Shown piece by piece: positions 42,125 to 48,958 of a stretch of DNA of 48,958 nucleotides (positions are counted from its first letter, which is position 1; each line of letters begins with the position of its first letter). A program made the translations under genes and the position numbers. This DNA is from JAWPMV01 sp038527215 (GTDB lineage Bacteria > Bacteroidota > Bacteroidia > J057). The stretch lies in contig JBCBGC010000052.1 in assembly GCA_038527215.1 (NCBI GenBank), forward strand, positions 1 to 48,958, given 5' to 3'. Below the pieces are notes generated by a model that was not told the DNA's origin, searched no databases, and saw only the letters and a list, made by a program, of their open reading frames with translations.

Positions 42125-42919
42125 CTAGACCGCAATCGGGGCCTTGATGCGCGGGTGTGGATCGTAATTTTCCAGGCTAAAATCTTCGTACTGGAAGGAA
42201 AAAATGTCGTTGACTGCGGGATTGAGCTTCATCTGAGGCAGGGCGCGTGGCTCACGACTCAGTTGCAGCTTGACTTGCTCGAAGTGGTTGTGATAAATGT
42301 GGGCATCGCCGAAGGTATGGACAAAATCGCCCAGCCCCAACTCACATACCTGCGCGACCATCATGGTTAGCAGGGCGTAGGAAGCAATGTTGAAAGGCAC
42401 CCCTAAAAAGAGGTCTGCGCTCCGCTGGTACAACTGACAAGACAGCTTCCCATCCGCCACATAAAACTGGAACATCGCATGACAGGGTGGTAAAGCCATG
42501 TTGTCGATTTCGGCTACGTTCCAGGCACTGATAATATGGCGGCGTGATGCCGGCTTATGCTTGAGATTGTGGATCAATTCAGAAATTTGATCTACCGTCT
42601 GACCATTGGCCCCTTGCCAGGAACGCCATTGCACCCCATAGACCGGACCTAATTCCCCATCTTCAGCGGCCCATTCATTCCAGATTTTCACCCCGTGCTC
42701 CTGCAGGTATTTGACATTGCTGCTGCCCTGCAAAAACCAGAGTAACTCATAAATGATAGACTTAAGATGAACCTTCTTGGTGGTAACCAAAGGAAAGCCC
42801 TCCGCCAGGTCATAGCGCAGCTGATACCCGAAGACCGAACGAGTACCGGTTCCGGTGCGGTCACCGCGATCTACGCCTTGGTCCATGACGTGTTGCAAAA
42901 GGTCTAGATAGGATTGCAT
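42125..42919 (-). CDS. thyA: thymidylate synthase
   Basis: The enzyme turns dUMP and methylene-tetrahydrofolate into dTMP and dihydrofolate. All motifs are present in the 264 residues: the RTGTGTRSVFG phosphate-binding loop (21-31), WFLQGSSN, the SRRHII motif, the catalytic Cys146 in ALPPCHAMFQ, the RSADLFLGVPFNIASYALL segment, GDAHIYHNH and the C-terminal IKAPIAV. Length is normal for ThyA. It heads the minus-strand operon with the DUF58 and BatD-like genes; no dihydrofolate reductase gene follows. Confidence 0.97.
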   Translation of the reverse strand: MQSYLDLLQHVMDQGVDRGDRTGTGTRSVFGYQLRYDLAEGFPLVTTKKVHLKSIIYELLWFLQGSSNVKYLQEHGVKIWNEWAAEDGELGPVYGVQWRSWQGANGQTVDQISELIHNLKHKPASRRHIISAWNVAEIDNMALPPCHAMFQFYVADGKLSCQLYQRSADLFLGVPFNIASYALLTMMVAQVCELGLGDFVHTFGDAHIYHNHFEQVKLQLSREPRALPQMKLNPAVNDIFSFQYEDFSLENYDPHPRIKAPIAV

Positions 42920-43171
42920 AGCCTCGAAAATATTTTCTTTTCACGCTCGGACGAAATTACTAAATATTCCCGCAGATTCCTTTCCTTTTACCCGAGTGGC
43001 CAAACTACCTTCATGAAATGAGAACAGAGCCCCGTAACCCTGGCTTCCAGCCGGGCACATCCCCCTCCCCAGCTCCCATCTGGGGACAAGGCTTCTCCTA
43101 CAACGAAGGGCCACCTTCTGCGCAATACCCAGAATGAATGTATCTTCGTGCCAAAAGCCAATCATTTCCCA

Positions 43172-43714
43172 ATGAAATCCAAAACCGTTTCCGAGACCTT
43201 TACGGTCATGACCGAACTGGTCCTCCCCAATGAGTCCAACAACCTAGGCAACCTGATGGGGGGACAGTTGATGTACTGGATGGACGTAGTTTCAGCGATC
43301 TCCGCCCAGCGGGCTACCCATCGGACAGTGGTTACGGTAGCGGTCGACTTTGTGGAATTCAAGGCTTCCATCCCCAAAGGCGCGGTCGTCATTTTGGAAG
43401 CCAAGGTGACCCGTTGCTTCAATACCTCTCTGGAGGTGAAAATCGACGTCTTTTATGAAATTCTGTCGACGGGAGAAAAAAAGCCCAGCAACTCTGCCTA
43501 CTTTACCTTTGTGGCGGTAGACCAGGGAGGCAGACCCATTCCGGTAACCGAGGTCTTGCCCGAAACAGCGGCCGAAAAGGAGCTTTACGAAGGCGCGTTG
43601 CGCAGGCGGGAGTTGCGCATGTTGTTGGCTGGACGTATCAAGCCCGAAGATGCCAGGGGCTTACAGGAATTGCTCCAAGGAGCAGGAAAAAAAACGAAAC
43701 CGGAGGCCGATTAA
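43172..43714 (+). CDS. acyl-CoA thioesterase of the hotdog fold (YciA/BACH type)
   Basis: ATG 43172 gives 180 residues; GTG 43148 is the only other option. It has the family core: SNNLGNLMGGQLMYWMD (N..G...GG helix, catalytic Asp), then VVTVAVDFVEFKASIPKG and a late EKKPSNSAYFTFVAVD strand. The enzyme cuts fatty acyl-CoAs to free acid and CoA in the cytoplasm. The C-terminus has a charged tail (about 145-180) that varies in the family. It is divergent from thyA and followed by an aquaporin gene 70 bases later. Confidence 0.92.
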   Translation: MKSKTVSETFTVMTELVLPNESNNLGNLMGGQLMYWMDVVSAISAQRATHRTVVTVAVDFVEFKASIPKGAVVILEAKVTRCFNTSLEVKIDVFYEILSTGEKKPSNSAYFTFVAVDQGGRPIPVTEVLPETAAEKELYEGALRRRELRMLLAGRIKPEDARGLQELLQGAGKKTKPEAD

Positions 43715-43784
43715 TTGGAAAAGTGGGCCTGAGTCTATATGTTTCGGAAAGCCGAAGCAAAAACCCTACACACACACGCAACAC

Positions 43785-44426
43785 ATGGCCATTAAGAAAT
43801 ACCTCACTGAATTTATCGGGACCTTTTTCCTGGTGTTGAGCATTGGGATGTCCTTAGGCGCTGGCACTGACCTGGCGCCCTTTGCCATGGGATTTACCCT
43901 GGCGGCCATGATGTACATGGGCTATCACATTTCCGGCGCCCATTTCAATCCTGCCTTTACCCTGGCCGTTTGGATTCGAGGCGGCATCAGCCCACAGGAT
44001 GGAGGCCTTTATTGGCTGTCGCAAATTTTGGGCGGATTTGCCGGAGGCGCTTTAGCCGGCTTACTGGTCCGGGCGGATAACTTCGTTTTCGAATTGAAGC
44101 CTGCTGCCGGAGATATTTTGGTGGAAGCCTTTCTGGTAGAATGCCTCTTTACCTTTGCCCTGGCTTTATTATTCCTGCATGCGACCACCAGTAACCATAC
44201 CCAGGGCAACTCCTTCTATGGGATGGCCATGGGAACCGGCTTGATTGCCGCGGTATTAGCCGGACAAACCATTTCCGGAGCGGTCTTTAATCCCGCAGTG
44301 GGTCTGGGGCCGAATATCATCGTGGCTTCTTTCTCTTACCTCTGGCTGTATGCCGTAGCGCCTTTGGTAGGAGGAGCGTTGGCAGGCTTGGTTTTCCGTT
44401 TTCAAGTGGCCAAAGGCAAGCCCTAA
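43785..44426 (+). CDS. aquaporin / MIP-family channel
   Basis: ATG 43785 gives 213 residues with six membrane helices and the two half-helices of the family: HISGAHFNPAFTLAVW (first NPA, about 58-60) and QTISGAVFNPAVGLGP (second NPA, about 174-176). It lets water or small neutral solutes such as glycerol through the inner membrane. The second half is slightly short for an aquaglyceroporin; substrate not assigned. Its last 4 bases overlap the convergent alpha/beta hydrolase gene. Confidence 0.93.
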   Translation: MAIKKYLTEFIGTFFLVLSIGMSLGAGTDLAPFAMGFTLAAMMYMGYHISGAHFNPAFTLAVWIRGGISPQDGGLYWLSQILGGFAGGALAGLLVRADNFVFELKPAAGDILVEAFLVECLFTFALALLFLHATTSNHTQGNSFYGMAMGTGLIAAVLAGQTISGAVFNPAVGLGPNIIVASFSYLWLYAVAPLVGGALAGLVFRFQVAKGKP

Positions 44427-45406
44427 ACCAGCATAGAGGTGGTTTGTGTGTCCAGGGAGCGAACCATGTCTACCAGTTTGTCCGGACATTCCCAGGGAAG
44501 CATATTTCCGTATTTTTCGTCCAGCCAGATCAATTCAGCATGGGCAATCCGGGCTGCCAGGGCTTCCGTGTGCACGCGGGGTATCCGGTCATCCTTTTCT
44601 GCCGCCGTAATGATGGTCGGGACCTCCAACCGGTGCAGCTGTGAATACAGATTTTTTCGCAAGACTTCTGCATAAATAGGCGCCAGGCGTTTCATCGGTT
44701 TGGCATTGAGAATTTGCAAAAAAGCCCGCAAGCGGGAGGAGGTCATTTCTGCTCCAAAGGCCGTCGCCGCAAACACATAAGAGAAGATCCGGTTCCGCAA
44801 GAGCGGAGATAGCCATTTATGCCGCCATAGTTGCCGGGTAAAGCGATACACCGGGGTGCCTTTTAACAAATTACCTCCGAAACCTGCCACAGAAAGAAAG
44901 CCTCGAATGCGCTTTTCTCCTCTACTTTGGGCATCTAGCAGGTAGCTTTGGCAGACAAAAGAACCTAAGGCATGTCCCACCAAAATCCCGTTTTCTACTT
45001 CATGGTAGGCCAGCACTGCTTCCAGGTCTTTCACCATCTCACGGATCGATAAACCCTGTGTTCCCACGGTAGAAGCCCCATGCCCTCTATGGTCATAGGT
45101 AATGACCTGGAAACCATACCCGGCCAGAGATTTCCACATCCGGTTCATGGTAACACTGGACAAACCTGCATCATGGACCAGGACTACTGCAGGGCCAGAG
45201 CCTTTGTGCCAGGAACGAATGCTAGCTCCATCAGCCATAGAAAGGTATTTTTCAACCCCATCAGGATCAATCGATAAATCATGAAGGCTTTCCAACTCTT
45301 CTTGCTGGTAGGTCATGAAAATGCGGGCCAGTAAGCCGAGGAGCGCCATGAGCATCAAAATGCCAAGGGCACAAACCAAACCAAGAACCAAACTCAGGAG
45401 CGACAT
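44423..45406 (-). CDS. membrane-anchored alpha/beta hydrolase with GHALG in place of GHSxG
   Basis: ATG 45406 (327 residues) begins with a transmembrane anchor (about 3-28). A TTG at 45547 would add 47 residues without a clear feature. The hydrolase fold is clear: VVLVHDAGLSS (oxyanion region), YDHRGHGAS, the nucleophile elbow position reading ILVGHALGSF, then IITAAEKDDRIP (acidic residue). The usual nucleophile Ser is Ala here; RutD-type proteins share GHALG. Either an adjacent residue acts, or the protein is not a hydrolase. Near the end a Pro/Trp segment replaces the usual catalytic His. It converges on the aquaporin gene with a 4-base overlap. Confidence 0.8.
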   Translation of the reverse strand: MSLLSLVLGLVCALGILMLMALLGLLARIFMTYQQEELESLHDLSIDPDGVEKYLSMADGASIRSWHKGSGPAVVLVHDAGLSSVTMNRMWKSLAGYGFQVITYDHRGHGASTVGTQGLSIREMVKDLEAVLAYHEVENGILVGHALGSFVCQSYLLDAQSRGEKRIRGFLSVAGFGGNLLKGTPVYRFTRQLWRHKWLSPLLRNRIFSYVFAATAFGAEMTSSRLRAFLQILNAKPMKRLAPIYAEVLRKNLYSQLHRLEVPTIITAAEKDDRIPRVHTEALAARIAHAELIWLDEKYGNMLPWECPDKLVDMVRSLDTQTTSMLV

Positions 45407-45822
45407 ATAAGCGAAAAATTTGGGTAACTGGAAGGTACGGATATTCCAGAACAATTCCCGCCAAAGATCAACTGAGCAGGCACGGACATCATTCCACGGA
45501 AGCTCGATTTTGTTTAAACATCCCGTTTTTTTGTCAAACCCTAACAATCATTCGCTCGTGTGGGGCTTGAGTATTTCAATTTTTCCATCTAATGATCTTA
45601 TTTTTTAATAAATCATCAAAACAATGGTTTATTTTTGCTACATTTTTAATTTTTCCGTTTTTTTTATATCTTTACTCCACAGATTTGAAATATCACGGCC
45701 CCACCTTTCTCAGTGAATGGGCCATTTTCCTCACCATGACGAGTTCGTGCCCCTGAATAGTTCCGAACAGGTTACCCCTGCTTGATGAGCCAGGACCATG
45801 GTACCCGTCCGGTACTTGCAAT
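45407..45822. other. divergent upstream region of the hydrolase and gltB
   Basis: About 415 bases, AT-rich from 45590 to 45680. If the TTG at 45547 is the hydrolase start, 141 of them would be coding. A possible promoter (45667-45683) serves gltB with a leader of about 140 bases; no riboswitch is recognised in it. Confidence 0.5.
45667..45683 (+). promoter_or_regulatory. possible -7 promoter region of gltB
   Basis: TATCTTTACTCCACAGA differs by one base from the segment before the K+ channel gene (39274-39290). The -33 region is a long T-run without a well-placed TTG. Confidence 0.35.
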
Positions 45823-48800
45823 ATGACTTCTATGGACGCTGACCAACGTTCCCGCGATCGAAACGCCTCTTCCCGTTCCATGTATGTGCCCAGCCTAGAG
45901 CACGATGCTTGTGGCATTGGTTTTATTGCTGAGTTAAAACGCCCAGCCAGTCATGCCGTGGTACGCGATGCCCTGGAAATGCTGGAGAACATGGAGCATC
46001 GGGGTGCCTGTGGGTATGACCCGGATGCTGGGGATGGAGCCGGCATCCTCTTGCAACTGCCTGATCGCTTTTTTCGGGATTATTGGCAGGCAAAAGGGGT
46101 ATCCTTACCAGCTTTCGGGGCCTATGGGGTAGGCATGGTGTTTTTTCCAGCCCAGCCAGAACAGCGACAGGCTGCCCGTCAGATCCTGGAGGCAAAAGCT
46201 CGTGAACTCGGATTTGCGCATCTGGGGTGGCGTGAAGTGCCCGTTTCTCCCCAGGGCATAGGAAAAGATGTCTTAAAAGCAGCGCCTCAAATCGAACAGT
46301 GGTTCGTAAAACCCCTGGATGAGCGCTCAGAAGAGGGACTGGAAAGAAGACTGTTTCTCTTGAGAAGAGCGGCCTCTCATTATATCAATCGAAATATTGC
46401 GGACATAGGGGACGATTTCTACATCGCCACCCTTTCAGCCCGAACCATCATCTATAAAGGACAATTCAGGACTGACCAGGTATCCAGCTACTATCCAGAC
46501 CTGTCTGACCGGCGGGTGATGTCTCGAATCGCCTTGGTCCATTCCCGTTTCTCCACCAACACTACGCCCAAATGGCGCCTTGCTCAGCCTTTTCGCTGCA
46601 TCGCTCACAATGGAGAGATCAACACCATCAAAGGCAATGTGAACTGGATGCGGGCCAAAGAAGCCATCATGGAGTCCCCGCATTTCACCCAGGAAGAATT
46701 GGCCATGCTCATGCCCATCTGTGATGGGAAACATTCTGATTCCCGCAACCTGGACAGCATGGTGGAACTCCTCCTGATGGCGGGCCGAAGTCTGCCGCAT
46801 GTGATGATGATGTTGATTCCGGAAGCCTGGCAAAATGACCCAGGCATGGACCCGGAAAGGAGAGCCTTTTATGAATACCACGCTACCTTGATGGAACCTT
46901 GGGATGGTCCCGCTTCTATTTGTTTTACAGATGGGAAGCTGGTGGGGGCTACCCTGGACCGGAATGGCCTGAGGCCCTCTCGTTTTGCGCTCCTGAAGAA
47001 TGGTCGCCTGGTCATGGCCTCAGAAGCAGGCGCACTGGCCTTGCGTCCGGAGGAAGTAGTCCAACGGGGTAGGCTTCAACCGGGAAAAATCTTTGTGGCG
47101 GACCTGGAAGAAGGCAAAATCTGGACCGACCAGGAAGTAAAGCATAAACTAGCGACTGAGAATCCCTATCAGGAATGGCTGGACGAGCATAAACGATCCA
47201 TTAAAGACCTTCCTTTACCATCGGAAAATGCAGCCTCCCTCATGCCTTTTGACGGAGAGCTCCTGCAACGCCAGCAACTCTTCGGCATCACGGCGGAAGA
47301 ATTACAGGTGATCTTGGGTCCTATGGGACAGGCCGGCAAAGAGCCGATCGGTTCCATGGGTACCGATACCCCGCTGGCGGTTTTGTCCGACCAAAGCCAA
47401 CATATCGCGAACTACTTCAAACAGCTTTTTGCCCAGGTCAGTAACCCGCCGATCGATCCCATCCGAGAAGCGCTCGTCATGTCTTTACAAACCTGGATTG
47501 GTGGCTCGAAAAATGTGCTCACGGCCACCCCAGAGCACTGTAAACACATCGCGATCCCGCATCCCATTTTGACCAACGAAGATTTGGCTCGTCTACGAAA
47601 TTTGGATGAAAAAGACTATCGGGCTGCTACCCTTCATGCGGTGTTTGGCTTGGAGGAAGACCTGGAAAGGGCGATTGAACGGATCTGCGTCGAAGCCAGG
47701 TCCGCGCTGGAAAAAGGGGCCACCATGCTGATCGTCAGCGACCGGAAAGCCGGTAAAGAGTGGGCGCCGATTCCTATGCTCATGGCGGTAGGGGCTATCC
47801 ATCATCACCTCATCCAGCATGACATGCGTTCCGCTACGGCCTTGATTGCTGAAACCGGAGACGCCAGAGAAACCCATCATTTTGCTACCCTCATCGGCTA
47901 TGGGGCCATTGCCATCAATCCTTATCTGGCTTTTGATAGCCTGGAAGCCCTACCTCATACCCGGGTGGAGTATGCAGAGGCGCATCCTGAGCAGCTCAAA
48001 CAACATTATATCAATGGCCTGAAGAAAGGCTTATTAAAGGTATTCTCCAAGATGGGGATTTCTACCCACCAGTCTTACCATGGCTCCCAGATTTTTGAAA
48101 TCCTGGGATTAGGGGAAGCGGTGGTGGAAAAATGCTTTCGGGGCAGTATTTCCCGGATTGGGGGGATGCGTTTTGTCGACCTGGCCAAAGAAGTCCTGGT
48201 GCGGCATCAGTTGGCTTATCCGGAAGTACCGCTTTCCCCTCGGCGAATGGCTGTGGGCGGGGTGTATCAATGGAAACGGCAGGGAGAAAAACACATGTTT
48301 AATCCTACCACCATCCACCTCCTGCAACAGGCGTCCAAGCGGAATGACCAGGGTATCTATCGGAAATACGCCGAGGCTATTCAGGATCAGGAAAAAGAAG
48401 CGATTACCCTGAGGGCCTTGCTGGATTTTAAGGACAAAAATCCCATTCCCCTGGAAGAAGTTGAGCCCGTAGAAGAAATATTCAAGCGCTTTGCTACCGG
48501 AGCCATGTCCTTCGGCTCCATTTCTTTTGAAGCGCATACCACCCTTGCCATTGCGATGAACCGCATCGGCGGGAAAAGTAATAGTGGAGAAGGGGGCGAA
48601 GATCCCTCTCGTTTTGAGAAAAAATCCAATGGTGATTGGGAACGCTCCGCCATCAAGCAGGTGGCTTCCGGCCGCTTTGGCGTTACCAGTTACTATCTGA
48701 CCAATGCCGACGAGCTACAGATCAAAATGGCGCAGGGTGCCAAACCTGGAGAGGGCGGTCAACTGCCCGGTCATAAGGTGGATGCCTGGATTGGGCGGGT

Positions 48801-48958
48801 ACGACACTCTACGCCGGGCGTAGGCTTGATTTCGCCACCCCCTCATCACGATATCTATTCCATTGAAGACCTGGCCCAGCTGATTTTTGACTTGAAAAAT
48901 GCCAACCGTAAGGCAAGGATCAGTGTAAAACTGGTTTCCGAAGCTGGGGTAGGAACCA
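45823..48958 (+). CDS. gltB: glutamate synthase large subunit, 3' end missing (window edge)
   Basis: The enzyme makes two glutamates from 2-oxoglutarate and glutamine, using reduced cofactor. From ATG 45823, 1045 codons lie in the window. The N-terminal class II glutamine amidotransferase domain starts at Cys in HDACGIGFIAELKR, which would be exposed by removal of a propeptide of about 30 residues, and includes LENMEHRGACGYDP, ALVHSRFSTNTTPKW and IAHNGEINTIKGN. The central domain follows (about 430-780). The FMN-binding synthase domain begins about 810 (GAMSFGSISFEAHTTLAIAM, GGKSNSGEGGEDP, GAKPGEGGQLPGHKV, STPGVGLISPPPHHDIYSIE) and is cut off. The Fe-S and GXGXG parts lie beyond the window. 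A gltD gene would be expected next. Confidence 0.96.
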   Translation, partial: MTSMDADQRSRDRNASSRSMYVPSLEHDACGIGFIAELKRPASHAVVRDALEMLENMEHRGACGYDPDAGDGAGILLQLPDRFFRDYWQAKGVSLPAFGAYGVGMVFFPAQPEQRQAARQILEAKARELGFAHLGWREVPVSPQGIGKDVLKAAPQIEQWFVKPLDERSEEGLERRLFLLRRAASHYINRNIADIGDDFYIATLSARTIIYKGQFRTDQVSSYYPDLSDRRVMSRIALVHSRFSTNTTPKWRLAQPFRCIAHNGEINTIKGNVNWMRAKEAIMESPHFTQEELAMLMPICDGKHSDSRNLDSMVELLLMAGRSLPHVMMMLIPEAWQNDPGMDPERRAFYEYHATLMEPWDGPASICFTDGKLVGATLDRNGLRPSRFALLKNGRLVMASEAGALALRPEEVVQRGRLQPGKIFVADLEEGKIWTDQEVKHKLATENPYQEWLDEHKRSIKDLPLPSENAASLMPFDGELLQRQQLFGITAEELQVILGPMGQAGKEPIGSMGTDTPLAVLSDQSQHIANYFKQLFAQVSNPPIDPIREALVMSLQTWIGGSKNVLTATPEHCKHIAIPHPILTNEDLARLRNLDEKDYRAATLHAVFGLEEDLERAIERICVEARSALEKGATMLIVSDRKAGKEWAPIPMLMAVGAIHHHLIQHDMRSATALIAETGDARETHHFATLIGYGAIAINPYLAFDSLEALPHTRVEYAEAHPEQLKQHYINGLKKGLLKVFSKMGISTHQSYHGSQIFEILGLGEAVVEKCFRGSISRIGGMRFVDLAKEVLVRHQLAYPEVPLSPRRMAVGGVYQWKRQGEKHMFNPTTIHLLQQASKRNDQGIYRKYAEAIQDQEKEAITLRALLDFKDKNPIPLEEVEPVEEIFKRFATGAMSFGSISFEAHTTLAIAMNRIGGKSNSGEGGEDPSRFEKKSNGDWERSAIKQVASGRFGVTSYYLTNADELQIKMAQGAKPGEGGQLPGHKVDAWIGRVRHSTPGVGLISPPPHHDIYSIEDLAQLIFDLKNANRKARISVKLVSEAGVGT

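Overview
The window looks like the chromosome of a free-living Bacteroidota, most probably of the Saprospiria (Lewinella/Haliscomenobacter type). The evidence is: large secreted proteins with type IX secretion (T9SS) C-terminal tails, cohesin-like/HYR/PKD-like modules, YHYH-domain lipoproteins, a TonB-family protein, one TAnnTTTG-type promoter, almost no Shine-Dalgarno sequences, and moderate GC with two visibly different accessory patches. No taxon can be proved from the sequence alone.

Layout. 1-9.6 kb: two minus-strand genes for very large T9SS surface proteins; each is preceded by the same 120-bp promoter/operator block. 9.6-11.3 kb: a TPR - NifU-like - lipB operon (minus), divergent from etfBA (plus). 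13.3 kb: a bifunctional-nuclease/UVR protein. 14-15.6 kb: a TonB-like protein and a membrane methyltransferase. 15.6-19.2 kb: a tightly packed minus-strand locus with ECF sigma factor, small membrane anti-sigma candidate, Spy/CnrX-like periplasmic sensor, YHYH lipoprotein, MORN-variant lipoprotein and SCO copper chaperone. This resembles a CnrYXH-type metal or copper stress circuit. 19.3-24 kb: a membrane-anchored DUF6702-like protein, a second YHYH lipoprotein, a sterol desaturase fused to a DUF2147 domain, a lipoprotein and a Crp/Fnr regulator. 24-26.3 kb: a secreted GH16 beta-glucanase. 26.5 kb: a NYN/LOTUS RNA-binding or nuclease protein.

Two accessory patches follow. At 27.3-31.2 kb a glyoxalase-family (VOC) gene is cut off mid-domain at the edge of an AT-rich stretch. 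That stretch carries a two-gene operon: a small EACC1-like transmembrane protein, then a caspase-like protease fused to a HATPase_c_4 (Schlafen/AlbA-associated) module. At 34.48-38.64 kb a single 1263-codon NACHT NTPase with about 89 pentapeptide repeats is bounded by a 15-bp direct repeat. The right copy of that repeat is the 3' end of a tRNA-Ala(GGC) gene and the left copy is an orphan next to a terminator. This is the signature of integration into a tRNA gene, but no integrase is present. Both patches look like immunity (conflict) cargo. Two ordinary hydrolase genes lie between them.

38.7-49 kb is mostly housekeeping: an intergenic patch with several short palindromic repeats (one is a 51/55 inverted match to positions 74-128), a TrkA-type K+ channel, a thyA - DUF58 - BatD-like operon, an acyl-CoA thioesterase, an aquaporin, an alpha/beta hydrolase with an altered nucleophile motif, and the first 1045 codons of the glutamate synthase large subunit, which runs off the window end.
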